DNA of 64,000 nucleotides from Aggregatilineales bacterium (lineage in GTDB: Bacteria; Chloroflexota; Anaerolineae; Aggregatilineales; Phototrophicaceae): positions 1 through 64,000 of the forward strand of contig JAUQWZ010000003.1 of assembly GCA_030834905.1 (NCBI GenBank). Reading direction: 5' to 3'. Positions 49,584 through 57,604 of the stretch are shown one piece after another; position 1 is the first letter of the stretch, and every line of letters begins with the position of its first letter. Under the pieces are notes generated by a model. It had not been told where the DNA came from, made no database searches, and worked only from the letters and a program-made list of their open reading frames with translations. A program made the translations under genes and the position numbers.

Positions 49584-50090
49584 CTACCACGCCATAGCGC
49601 TGACCAGGATCTGCGATAGGCGTGCCAGCGCTTTCGCGCCGGGCGGGATCATCAGCACCGGACGGAGCAGCGTAAAGGCGTCGCGGGCAAACGCCAGCAG
49701 CTCGAAGGCGGCTTTGTTGCCCTCGGTGCGGTCGTGGAGCAGAAACAGCATAAACAGCAGGTGAACGTTGGTCAGCAGCACCGTCAGGTGTTCCACCTGC
49801 GCCGCCGACAGCGTATCGACCGCGCCGCCAACAACCGACTTAAAGACTTCGGTGATCCTGCCGAAGTTGGCGGCGTAGGCGTCGAGATCGTCAATTTCCC
49901 CCGACAGATTGCTAATGACCATCGATTGCAGCGCGCCCTTGCGCGCCACCATGTAGGTGAGGTTGCTCGACATGACGTGGAAAAAGCGCACCGCCAGCGT
50001 CCCGGAGGGGATACTTGCCAGCGCGGTTTCCAGTTGCTGCGCGATTCCGGTATAGACACTTGACGGGCTGACGGATTCCTCGTTCGACAT
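49584..50090 (-). CDS. Hypothetical 168-residue helical protein
   Basis: A mainly helical protein with one moderately hydrophobic stretch (VEHLTVLLTNVHLLFMLFLL, about residues 100-119) that could be a membrane helix or a buried core helix. The start is MSNEESVSPSSVYTG behind GGAGCATAATC. No family is recognised. It converges on the 185-residue gene. The gene upstream (radA) is divergent; the 233 bp between them contain a degenerate family A repeat and the radA promoter. Confidence 0.6.
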   Translation of the reverse strand: MSNEESVSPSSVYTGIAQQLETALASIPSGTLAVRFFHVMSSNLTYMVARKGALQSMVISNLSGEIDDLDAYAANFGRITEVFKSVVGGAVDTLSAAQVEHLTVLLTNVHLLFMLFLLHDRTEGNKAAFELLAFARDAFTLLRPVLMIPPGAKALARLSQILVSAMAW

Positions 50091-50215
50091 GATTATGCTC
50101 CAGCGTCATTCAGGCAGCGGATAACACGACAGGGATTTCCAGCGGCAAAGTCGTCATCAAAGCGCGAGTATACGAGTTGAAAACTGAAACGACAAGACCT
50201 GCGGGCGGCGAACGG

Positions 50216-50238
50216 CGGGCACGACGATGTCGTGTCGG
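50216..50238. repeat. Degenerate family A palindrome
   Basis: CGGGCACGAC, GAT, GTCGTGTCGG. Two changes keep partial pairing at the ends. It lies 28 bp upstream of the radA promoter. Confidence 0.6.
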
Positions 50239-50266
50239 TGAGAGGGTGCTTTTCAGGTCAAACGCA

Positions 50267-50286
50267 GCACAATTCTGTGCTATAAT
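50267..50286 (+). promoter_or_regulatory. radA promoter with palindrome over the spacer
   Basis: TGCTATAAT at 50278-50286 is an extended -10 box. The 14 bases ahead of it, GCACA-ATTC-TGTGC (50267-50280), form a perfect inverted repeat that covers the spacer. The -35 match is weak. The ATG of radA lies 38 bp downstream. No GAAC-N4-GTTC box is present, so SOS control through LexA is not indicated. Confidence 0.5.
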
Positions 50287-50323
50287 CGCTAGACCATTTG
50301 TTCAGTTTTCTAAAGCGGAAAAG

Positions 50324-51700
50324 ATGGCTAAAACACGCTCGCGTTACGTTTGTCAGAACTGTGGAAAACAATCGCCGCGCTATCTGGGGCGCTGCCCTGC
50401 CTGTGGCGAGTTCAATTCGATGGTCGAAGAGGTGCTGGAAGTGAGCCGGAACAGCGGCGCGGCGCGGCAGCGCGTGATGCTGCCTTCGACCCGCCCGCAG
50501 CGCCTGACCGACATTGACATGGTCGAGGCGCAGCGGCTGTACGTGCCGATTGCCGAGTTCAACCGGGTGCTAGGCGGCGGCTTGGTGCCCGGCAGCATTA
50601 TCCTGATCGGTGGCGAACCGGGCATCGGGAAATCGACCCTGCTGCTGCAAACGTGCGCGGCGCTGGCGAACCACGTTGGGCGAGTGCTGTATGTCAGCGG
50701 CGAAGAAAGCACCCGCCAGATCAAGATGCGCGCCGACCGCATGGAATTACAGTCAGATGAGCTGTTCCTGCTGACCGAAACCCGTCTCGGCGATATCTTC
50801 GAGCAGGTCAACCAGCTTGACCCAACCATTCTGGTGATCGACTCGATCCAGACGGTCTACACAGATGAGAGCGAGTCGTCGCCCGGCAGCGTCAGCCAGG
50901 TGCGCGAGTGCGCCTCGCGGCTGCAAATGCTCGCCAAGACCAACGGCATCTGCGTGTTCCTGATCGGTCACGTCACCAAAGAAGGCGCGATTGCCGGACC
51001 GCGAGTGCTGGAGCATATCGTCGATACGGTGCTGTATCTCGAAGGCGATCAGTTTCAGGCGTTCCGGCTGCTGCGCGGCGTGAAGAACCGTTTCGGCGCG
51101 ACCAGCGAAGTGGGCGTGTTCGAGATGTCGGCGCTGGGGATGATCGAAGTGCCGAACCCGTCGGAAGCCTTTCTGGCAGAGCGCGTGCTGAACGCGCCGG
51201 GAACGGCAATCGCCGTGACGATGGAAGGGACGCGCCCGCTGCTGGTGGAACTGCAATCGCTGACCAGTCCATCTACATTTGGCAACCCCCGGCGCACGCC
51301 CAACGGCGTGGACATGAACCGCCTCTTAATCGTCAGCGCGGTGCTGACCAAACGCTTCGGGCTGAAGCTGCACGAGCACGACATCTTCATCAACGTCATC
51401 GGCGGCTTGAAGATTGACGAACCGGCGTCTGACCTGGCGATGGCGGTAGCGATGGCATCGAGCTATTACGATAAGGCGGTGCCGCCGGATATGGCGTTCA
51501 TCGGCGAGATCGGCTTAAGCGGCGAACTGCGCGCCGTCTCGCAGATTTCGGCGCGGTTGATCGAGGCGTCGAAGATGGGTTTTAAGCGGGTGATGATGCC
51601 GAAGATGCGCCGTCCGATCACCGATGTGCCGGAAGATCTGAAGCTGGTACAGGTGCGCAACGTCGGCGAAGCGCTGGCGCTGGCAGTGCCGAAGGATTAA
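50324..51700 (+). CDS. radA: DNA repair protein RadA (Sms)
   Basis: A 458-residue RecA-related branch-migration helicase involved in recombinational repair. The N-terminal zinc finger has C10, C13, C24 and C27 (CQNCGKQSPRYLGRCPAC). Walker A is GGEPGIGKSTLL, Walker B-like is ILVIDSIQTVYTDE, and the RadA-specific KNRFG motif is in LRGVKNRFGATSEVG. The C-terminal Lon-like domain follows (RLLIVSAVLTKRFGLKL, SDLAMAVAMASSYYD, GEIGLSGELRAV). The length and order of domains are normal. The frame is open upstream to 50177, but the zinc-finger start at 50324 (MAKTRSRYVC) is the usual one. Confidence 0.97.
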   Translation: MAKTRSRYVCQNCGKQSPRYLGRCPACGEFNSMVEEVLEVSRNSGAARQRVMLPSTRPQRLTDIDMVEAQRLYVPIAEFNRVLGGGLVPGSIILIGGEPGIGKSTLLLQTCAALANHVGRVLYVSGEESTRQIKMRADRMELQSDELFLLTETRLGDIFEQVNQLDPTILVIDSIQTVYTDESESSPGSVSQVRECASRLQMLAKTNGICVFLIGHVTKEGAIAGPRVLEHIVDTVLYLEGDQFQAFRLLRGVKNRFGATSEVGVFEMSALGMIEVPNPSEAFLAERVLNAPGTAIAVTMEGTRPLLVELQSLTSPSTFGNPRRTPNGVDMNRLLIVSAVLTKRFGLKLHEHDIFINVIGGLKIDEPASDLAMAVAMASSYYDKAVPPDMAFIGEIGLSGELRAVSQISARLIEASKMGFKRVMMPKMRRPITDVPEDLKLVQVRNVGEALALAVPKD

Positions 51701-51745
51701 AGAAGAGTAGAAACAGTAAAAGAGGTAATAGCGGTAGAAGAAGTT

Positions 51746-51773
51746 GTAGGGGCGACTCGCTGAGTCGCCCTAC
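51746..51773. repeat. Family B palindrome
   Basis: GTAGGGGCGACTC, GC, TGAGTCGCCCTAC. It is nearly perfect. It lies 46 bp past the radA stop, between converging genes, where it may assist termination. Confidence 0.85.
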
Positions 51774-51875
51774 GTTATTGAGTCGGCTGCGCGTTATCCG
51801 GGGAAAATATCGCTGACGGACACGCTGAAATCGGGCAGCACGCCGCCTCTGCTGTTGTGTGTTGTATGGTTCCGG

Positions 51876-53603
51876 CTATTCTGCCTGCGTAATTGACCAG
51901 CGCCGCTCGATATTTCCGGTCGTGACGTCAACCGCCCAGATGCCGTAGTCGGACGGCTCGACCTGGAAGCCAAAACCACGATAGGTCAGAAGAACGGTAT
52001 CACTTTCCCAGCCCAGAATTGCCAAATACTCCGATGGCAGTACGTCACCGCTGAATTCCAGCTCGGAGGACGCGTCACCGTTCACCGGCAGCACGTCCAG
52101 AGCGCCTTCGTAGAAGTCCGTGCTGACCAGCGCGCTGCCATCCGGCAGCCATGATAGACCATAGAAACGGACATCTGAGTCCAGAATAACGGACTCTGTT
52201 TCAAGGTCGATCACCTGCGTAATCGAACGGACAGGATGTTCAATATCATACAACTGAATCGGCTCGTTGCCTCTCATGCCGTCAATCAGCCCGTACTGCA
52301 CGCCGCTGACAGCGAACCGGGTGCCATCGGGCGAAATAGACGCGCTGAACAGGTCGAAACCCTCAGGCGCGTCGAAGATTTCGCGCAAGCCGCCCTCACG
52401 AATATTGATCCGATGAAAGCTGAATTCGATAGCAGTCCCGATCTGGTCTCCCCAGCGATCCTGTTCCAGAAACACCAGCGTTTCGCTATCCGACTGCCAG
52501 CCAACCCATGAGTAATTGCCGGGATCGCGCGTCACCGCCGCCGCGCCAGTGCCATCAGCGCGAAGAGTCACAATAGAACTGCCGGTGGCGACGGCAATCC
52601 GCTGCCCGTCGGGTGACCACGCTGCCCAGTCAATGGAAAAGTCACGGGTCAAGGCGAGGCGCTCGCTGCCGTCATACTTCATGCGATAAAGACCGGGATC
52701 GCTGTAGAGGAAGTATTCGCCATTGGGGGACGGCAGGAAGATGTTATCGAAGCGGAACGTCCGGTCAGAAAACGTCATCCACGCGAGTGCATTGGTGTAA
52801 TCCAGGACACAAGCGTCGCTGCCGTCAAGAGCGCTGGTCACGATGTAGTCACCCACCCGGTAGGCGATGCGCTCGCCGTCCGCCAGGCAGAGCGGCAGCA
52901 GCGTGCGTTCATAGGCATTGTCGCGTTCTGTGTTGACTAAGCCTTCAATCACCCAGCCTTCGGTGCCACCCGCCGTTTCGACCTGCCACCAGCGCAGCCC
53001 GGCGGCTTCTTGCGGTCCGCCGATGAGAGTCAGCAGATCGCCTTCCTGCGCCTGTGCCAGCGGCGCGCCACTGCGTCCCGGCTCGGCGCGGACGGTGAGC
53101 GTGATGGTATCGGAGTCGGGATCGTCGTTGATGACGCGCGCCTGAACGCCAACTTCAAGCACGTTCAGCGCTTCCACCGGCGGCTCAAAATCAGGGACGG
53201 GTTCGGGGAGTGGAGTGTTGGTCGGCTCGACTGCGGGCGCTTCGGTGGGTTCGGCGGCGGCTTCATAGGGTTCAATCCAGTATTCCGTACCTGAGCCTTC
53301 CACCGTCCAGCCAAAAAGGTCGCCGTATTCAACCTGCCACCAGTTGAAGCCGTCAGCGCAGGCGGGACCGTCGAGGACGCTGAAGGCTTCGCCGCCGGGA
53401 ATGCTGCCGACAAGCGCTCCCGCACGACTGGGCAAGTCACGAACATTGTTGGCGTCGCCCGGCAGCACCCGCGCCTGAGCGCCTACGGTGAGGCGGGGCA
53501 GCGGCGCCCCGGGGCAGTTCGGGTCTTCCTGAGCATAAATTGTGAGAACACTGGATAGGGATACGCACAGCAGGAATGTGAAGAACAAGCGTATTTTGTT
53601 CAT
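51876..53603 (-). CDS. Exported SH3b and beta-propeller protein
   Basis: A 575-residue exported protein with a signal peptide (MNKIRLFFTFLLCVSLSSVL). Two bacterial SH3 domains lie at about 38-108 (ARVLPGDANNVRDLPSRAG) and 150-225 (ITLTVRAEPGRSGAPLAQAQ), joined by a Pro/Glu/Thr linker (PTEAPAVEPTNTPLPEPVP). The C-terminal half is a PD40-type propeller (WAAWSPDGQRIAVATGS, ASISPDGTRFAVSG, LSWLPDGSALVSTD). It is a probable wall-associated binding protein. It resembles the propeller protein at 12625-14709 in its repeats. The ribosome site is weak; the start is chosen from the signal peptide. Confidence 0.8.
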   Translation of the reverse strand: MNKIRLFFTFLLCVSLSSVLTIYAQEDPNCPGAPLPRLTVGAQARVLPGDANNVRDLPSRAGALVGSIPGGEAFSVLDGPACADGFNWWQVEYGDLFGWTVEGSGTEYWIEPYEAAAEPTEAPAVEPTNTPLPEPVPDFEPPVEALNVLEVGVQARVINDDPDSDTITLTVRAEPGRSGAPLAQAQEGDLLTLIGGPQEAAGLRWWQVETAGGTEGWVIEGLVNTERDNAYERTLLPLCLADGERIAYRVGDYIVTSALDGSDACVLDYTNALAWMTFSDRTFRFDNIFLPSPNGEYFLYSDPGLYRMKYDGSERLALTRDFSIDWAAWSPDGQRIAVATGSSIVTLRADGTGAAAVTRDPGNYSWVGWQSDSETLVFLEQDRWGDQIGTAIEFSFHRINIREGGLREIFDAPEGFDLFSASISPDGTRFAVSGVQYGLIDGMRGNEPIQLYDIEHPVRSITQVIDLETESVILDSDVRFYGLSWLPDGSALVSTDFYEGALDVLPVNGDASSELEFSGDVLPSEYLAILGWESDTVLLTYRGFGFQVEPSDYGIWAVDVTTGNIERRWSITQAE

Positions 53604-53699
53604 GATGCCTGTGGAAGTCTCCTTCGAGGAAAGTGCCTCTTATTGAGCATCGTGACAGCATTTCGCCAGCAGCGCAAGTATAGATGTCATTAAAAACGT

Positions 53700-53862
53700 G
53701 CCAGACTGACATCAATGGCGGCAACCGCGTCTGTACGTCTGCCTGTCCTGCCAGCTTCAGAGAACGCACACGCTGCTCGCCATGAATGAAGTCGAAAGGC
53801 GTTTTGTCGTAAAGGCGGATGAACTCCCCCATCGGCATTCCGATGCGTCCCTGTACCGACAT
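53700..53862 (-). pseudogene. Remnant of a Uma2-family endonuclease-like gene
   Basis: From the Met at 53862, the minus strand reads MSVQGRIGMPMGEFIRLYDK, then TPFDFIHGEQ. That is the usual start of Uma2 proteins (PD-(D/E)XK fold, DUF820), which are numerous in Chloroflexota and Cyanobacteria. After about 45 residues the match fails and the frame runs on into the upstream part of the next gene. The remaining domain, including the catalytic residues, is missing, so this is a truncated remnant. The rest of this 346-bp gap holds only a family B repeat. Confidence 0.6.
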
Positions 53863-53902
53863 GCAGCATCCTTTCGCTTTGAGATGACTATACACAACAA
53901 AA

Positions 53903-53928
53903 AGGGCGACCCGGTGGGTCGCCCCTAC
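53903..53928. repeat. Family B palindrome (GGGCGACCC...GGGTCGCCC)
   Basis: AGGGCGACCC, GGT, GGGTCGCCCCTAC. It lies between the Uma2 remnant and the end of clpB, with the CCCTAC edge on the right. A T-poor context makes it a weak terminator at best. Confidence 0.8.
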
Positions 53929-53949
53929 AATGTACGCTTGTTTGGCTGG

Positions 53950-56556
53950 TTACATCGTCTCAGTGGCGGGGATAGCGCTGAAGCTCAAGCCTTCGCCGTC
54001 CTCGCTGACATCCACGACGACGTGATCGCCCTCGTGAATGTGTCCTTCGAGAATCTGGATCGCCAGCGGGTCTTGCAGATAGCGCTGAATGGCTCGCTTC
54101 AGCGGGCGCGCGCCGTAGACCGGGTCAAACCCGCTTTCGGCGAGCAGCAGCCTGGCGTCGGTCGTCAGTTCAAAGGTGATGCGGCGCTCGCGCAGCAGCT
54201 TCTCCAGGCGGCGAAGCTGGATGCTAACGATGCGCGTCAGGTCTTCCTGCGTCAGCGCCGTGAAGACGATGATGTCGTCCATCCGGTTGAGGAATTCGGG
54301 TCGGAAGTGATGATCGAGTTCGTCCATCACCGCGTTGCGCAGCGTCTTCTGGTCAGCGCCGGTGATGCTCTTGATCAGGTGGCTGCCGACGTTGCTGGTC
54401 ATGATGATGATGGTGTTGGTGAAATTGACCGTCCGCCCCTGCCCATCGGTCAGGCGACCATCGTCAAACACCTGTAGAAAGACGTTGAAGACTTCGGGAT
54501 GCGCCTTCTCGACTTCGTCCAGCAGCACCACCGAGTATGGACGGCGGCGCACCGATTCGGTGAGCTGACCGCCCTCCTCATAGCCGACGTAGCCGGGCGG
54601 CGCGCCGATGAGCCGGGCGACCGAATGGCGCTCGCCGTACTCGCTCATGTCGATGCGCACCATCGCGTTTTCGTCATCGAAGAGGAATTCCGCCAGCGAA
54701 CGCGCCAGCTCGGTCTTGCCGACGCCGGTCGGACCGAGGAACAGGAACACGCCAATCGGGCGGTTCGGGTCCTGCAAGCCGGCGCGGCTGCGGCGCACCG
54801 CCGACGACACCGCCCGCACCGCGTCATCCTGACCGATCACGCGCTCGTGCAGGCGATCTTCCATGTGCAGCAGCTTCTCGGTTTCGCCTTCCAGCAGCCG
54901 CGCCACCGGAATACCCGTCCAGCGCGAGACGACTTCGGCAATCGTATCGGCGTCCACTTCCTCGCGCAGCATGGTGCCGCCGTCAGCGCGCATCTGGTTG
55001 AGTCCGGCTTCCGCCTCGGAAAGCTGCTTTTCGAATTCGGGCAGCGTGCCGTAGCGCAGCCGGGCTGCGCCTTCGAGATCGGCGCGGCGCTCTGCCTGCT
55101 CTAGCTGGACTTTGGCTTCGTCAATGCCCGCTTTGGCGGCGCGGATCGCCTCAATCGCCACTTTCTCTTTCTGCCAGCGGGCGCTGAGAGCGTTCAGTTC
55201 TTCGCGCAGATTGGCGATTTCGCCTTCAATCGCTTCCAGACGAGCCTGCGACGCCTTATCACGCTCCTTCTTCAGCGCCTCGCGCTCGATTTCAAGCTGC
55301 ATGATCTGGCGTTCGACGTTATCCAGCGCCTGCGGCTTGGAGTCGATCTCCATCTTCAGCCGCGCCGCCGCTTCGTCGATCAGGTCAATCGCCTTGTCGG
55401 GAAGCTGGCGATCCGGCAGGTAGCGGGCGCTCAGGGTTGCCGCCGCGATCACGGCGCTGTCCTGAATGCGGACGCCGTGATGCACTTCGTAGCGTTCCTT
55501 CAGACCGCGCAGAATGCTGATGGTGTCCTCAATGCTCGGCTCGCCAACGAACACCGGCTGGAAACGGCGCTCCAGCGCGGCGTCCTTTTCGATGTATTTG
55601 CGATATTCATCGAGCGTGGTCGCGCCAATACAGCGCAGTTCGCCGCGCGCCAGCATTGGCTTGAGCATGTTGCTGGCATCGACCGCGCCTTCAGCCGCGC
55701 CCGCGCCGACGATGGTATGCAGCTCGTCCAGAAACAGGATGATACGCCCGCCGCTGTCCGAGACTTCCTTCAACACTGCCTTGAGGCGTTCCTCAAATTC
55801 ACCACGATATTTCGCGCCCGCCAGCAGCGATCCCATTTCGAGGGCGATGATCTGCTTGTCGCGCAAGCCTTCCGGCACGTCGCCGTTGACGATGCGCTGC
55901 GCCAGCCCTTCGACAATGGCAGTTTTACCCACGCCTGCTTCGCCAATGAGCACCGGGTTGTTCTTGGTGCGGCGGCTGATGACCTGCACCGCGCGGCGGA
56001 TTTCGTCATCGCGCCCGATGACCGGATCGAGCTTGCCCTGCCGCGCCAGCGCCGTCAGGTCGCGCCCATATTTCTCAAGACTCTGGTAAGTGCCTTCGGG
56101 GTCTTGCGAGGTGATGCGCTGCCCGCCGCGAATCGCCGTCAGCGCCTGCAAAATCGCGTCCCGGGTGACGCCGTGACGGGTGAGCACGCCGCCCACCTGC
56201 CGGTCTTCCGCCAGCGCGATCAACACATGCTCAGTGCTGACGTAGTCGTCGTGCATGGTGGCGGCTTCTTTTTCCGCCCGGTTGAACACGTCAACCACCG
56301 CCCGCGCCAGATTAGGCTGGGCGTTGCTGCCATAGGTGCGCGGGCGATCCGCCAGCATTTGTTCCAGTTCGGTTTGCACCGTCTGCGGGCGCGCGCCAAT
56401 CTTGGCGATGACCTCCGGCACGACGCCGTCTTTCTGACCCAGCAGCCCAAGCAGCAGATGCAGCGGCTCCAGCGCGGTATGCCCGTATTCCGTGGCAAGA
56501 GACTGGGCTTTTAAGATCGCCTCCTGCGCCTTGTTGGTGTACTTATTCAAATCCAT
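53950..56556 (-). CDS. clpB: ATP-dependent chaperone ClpB
   Basis: An 868-residue Hsp100 disaggregase that works with DnaK to rescue aggregated proteins. The N domain is normal ([20 protein letters not shown]). NBD1 has [16 protein letters not shown] and [13 protein letters not shown]. The coiled-coil middle domain (about 405-530) is present, which marks ClpB rather than ClpA/ClpC. NBD2 has [16 protein letters not shown] and [17 protein letters not shown]. The length is typical. The ATG follows GAGGGAATCACAT. The upstream region contains the small RNA on the opposite strand; no CIRCE element was recognised. Confidence 0.98.
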   Translation of the reverse strand: MDLNKYTNKAQEAILKAQSLATEYGHTALEPLHLLLGLLGQKDGVVPEVIAKIGARPQTVQTELEQMLADRPRTYGSNAQPNLARAVVDVFNRAEKEAATMHDDYVSTEHVLIALAEDRQVGGVLTRHGVTRDAILQALTAIRGGQRITSQDPEGTYQSLEKYGRDLTALARQGKLDPVIGRDDEIRRAVQVISRRTKNNPVLIGEAGVGKTAIVEGLAQRIVNGDVPEGLRDKQIIALEMGSLLAGAKYRGEFEERLKAVLKEVSDSGGRIILFLDELHTIVGAGAAEGAVDASNMLKPMLARGELRCIGATTLDEYRKYIEKDAALERRFQPVFVGEPSIEDTISILRGLKERYEVHHGVRIQDSAVIAAATLSARYLPDRQLPDKAIDLIDEAAARLKMEIDSKPQALDNVERQIMQLEIEREALKKERDKASQARLEAIEGEIANLREELNALSARWQKEKVAIEAIRAAKAGIDEAKVQLEQAERRADLEGAARLRYGTLPEFEKQLSEAEAGLNQMRADGGTMLREEVDADTIAEVVSRWTGIPVARLLEGETEKLLHMEDRLHERVIGQDDAVRAVSSAVRRSRAGLQDPNRPIGVFLFLGPTGVGKTELARSLAEFLFDDENAMVRIDMSEYGERHSVARLIGAPPGYVGYEEGGQLTESVRRRPYSVVLLDEVEKAHPEVFNVFLQVFDDGRLTDGQGRTVNFTNTIIIMTSNVGSHLIKSITGADQKTLRNAVMDELDHHFRPEFLNRMDDIIVFTALTQEDLTRIVSIQLRRLEKLLRERRITFELTTDARLLLAESGFDPVYGARPLKRAIQRYLQDPLAIQILEGHIHEGDHVVVDVSEDGEGLSFSAIPATETM

Positions 56557-56685
56557 ATGTGATTCCCTCAGATTTTAATAGTAGGGTTTATCTCATATTC
56601 TATGACAGTCGCGTATGAAATCCATCAACAGTGTGTCTGAACTGAATAAGCGCGTATGAAGCACATTAGAATATAATGATCTTAA

Positions 56686-56714
56686 TTGTGCTTTGGCGCG
56701 ATTTTGCATATACT
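56686..56714 (+). promoter_or_regulatory. Promoter of the structured small RNA
   Basis: TTGTGC (56686-56691), a 17-base spacer and TATACT (56709-56714). This predicts a start near 56721, 31 bases ahead of the mini-ORF's GTG. Another TATAAT lies at 56672-56677 without a good -35. The clpB promoter on the other strand must also be in this region. Confidence 0.65.
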
Positions 56715-56751
56715 TCCAGCAACGTCAGGTGAGTTGCAAAGGAGGTGATTT

Positions 56752-56790
56752 GTGTCAAGTAGCAGTCATATGGGGGTGAACCCCAGCTAA
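56752..56790 (+). CDS. 12-residue leader peptide ORF within the small RNA
   Basis: GTG start, stop TAA; the peptide is MSSSSHMGVNPS. The ribosome site (AAGGAGGTGAT) is a full-length match, with the AGGAGG core six bases from the GTG, the best in the window. The last six codons form the left arm of the 14-bp stem, so a translating ribosome would disrupt that stem. This is the layout of an attenuator or a ribosome-stalling leader, except that no coding gene follows in the same direction before the terminator. Confidence 0.45.
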   Translation: MSSSSHMGVNPS

Positions 56791-56847
56791 GGCACCACCT
56801 TCGGTGAGTGCCCTGTGTACGGGGTTCACTCCCAAATCTGCGAAAAC

Positions 56848-56884
56848 GAGGCGGCATGACTCTACATGCCGCCTCAATTTTTTT
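56848..56884 (+). terminator. Rho-independent terminator of the small RNA
   Basis: GAGGCGGCATG, loop ACTCTA, CATGCCGCCTC: an 11-bp perfect stem (56848-56858 with 56865-56875), followed by AA and seven Ts (56878-56884). It is the strongest terminator in the window. Confidence 0.9.
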
Positions 56885-56970
56885 GTAGCCCCCGATTATG
56901 CCTGACTGCGCTGTACCCGTTCGCCAGTTCCGCCGTCCATGGGGTGACGAACTCAAATCGGACAGCCGGG

Positions 56971-57522
56971 TCAGCGAGAAAGAAAAGACCGCTGCAGGAA
57001 CTGCATTCCCGCCAATATCTGGTTCACACGCTGCTTAGAGAGCGATCCGATATAGCCCCCAAACTGCGTTTTAGCGACCGTCGATAATTTCGACACTTCC
57101 ACCACGCTCTGCCTCGACAAATTGGCTTCACCCACATCAAGCAGCACATTTCCGGGAGCGCTGGCGCGCCCTACGTTCGAGGTCAGCCCGCAGACAACCA
57201 CCGTGTGGATGCGGCTCTGGTTGAGGATGTCATCCTGAATGACCACCTGGGGATGGGGAATACTCGCCTCCAGACCGTTCGGATTTTCCAACTGCACCCA
57301 ATAGATGTCGCCCTGATTGACAGCGAGTGTGCTGGCGGCGCTTTGCGTTTCCACGCTGGGCGGCGCATCTGAATCAAGCTGCGCCTGATGAGACTTGATG
57401 AAATTCTCAAGGGCGCGCTCAACCAGGTGATCCGGGGACATGCCGAGGCGCTGCGCCAGAAGCAGCGCCTGATTGAGAAGTTTCTCGGAGATCGAAACTG
57501 ACAGGTCGATGCTTTTGCTCAT
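56971..57522 (-). CDS. MazF/PemK-like toxin fused to an N-terminal RHH-like domain
   Basis: A 183-residue protein. The C-terminal part (about 68-180) is a PemK/MazF barrel: QGDIYWVQLENPNGLEASIPHPQVVI, VVVCGLTSN, GNVLLDVGEANLSRQSVVEVSKLSTV, IGSLSKQRVNQILAGM. These are sequence-specific mRNA interferases. The N-terminal 50 residues (SIDLSVSISEKLLNQALLLAQ, LGMSPDHLVERALENFIKSH) look like a ribbon-helix-helix DNA-binding domain, usually a separate antitoxin. So both functions may be in one chain, joined by a 20-residue linker. No separate antitoxin gene is adjacent. The start follows GAAGGAAG. Confidence 0.75.
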   Translation of the reverse strand: MSKSIDLSVSISEKLLNQALLLAQRLGMSPDHLVERALENFIKSHQAQLDSDAPPSVETQSAASTLAVNQGDIYWVQLENPNGLEASIPHPQVVIQDDILNQSRIHTVVVCGLTSNVGRASAPGNVLLDVGEANLSRQSVVEVSKLSTVAKTQFGGYIGSLSKQRVNQILAGMQFLQRSFLSR

Positions 57523-57557
57523 GCCAGTATGCTTCCTTCAGATTTCGCAGCAAACGG

Positions 57558-57583
57558 CGGACACGACAATGCCGTGTCCCTAC
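57558..57583. repeat. Family A palindrome (reverse orientation)
   Basis: CGGACACGAC, AAT, GCCGTGTCCCTAC, with one mismatch in the right arm. It lies in the gap between the MazF fusion and the HEAT-repeat gene, both on the minus strand. Confidence 0.8.
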
Positions 57584-57604
57584 GATTACCGCGCTTCTGG
57601 TGAT

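Larger units (their letters stand above)
56721..56884 (+). ncRNA. Putative structured small RNA of about 164 nt (unknown family)
   Basis: The transcript predicted from the promoter at 56686 has three parts. First is an 11-base complement of the 16S 3' end (AAGGAGGTGAT, 56739-56749) ahead of a 12-codon ORF. Second is a long stem: TGGGGGTGAACCCC (56771-56784) pairs with GGGGTTCACTCCCA (56821-56834), 14 pairs with one G-U. Third, within the stem, a 9-bp hairpin GGCACCACC/GGTG-A-GTGCC (56791-56812) has a TTC loop. It ends in a strong terminator. The stop codon of the ORF lies within the large loop. I do not recognise an Rfam family; it does not match SRP RNA, 6S or common riboswitches by eye. Confidence 0.6.

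Noticed and set aside
56721..56884. SRP RNA or 6S RNA
   Set aside because: The conserved SRP GGAA/GNAR-tetraloop asymmetric-loop region and the 6S long open bubble are not present; size and stems do not fit.
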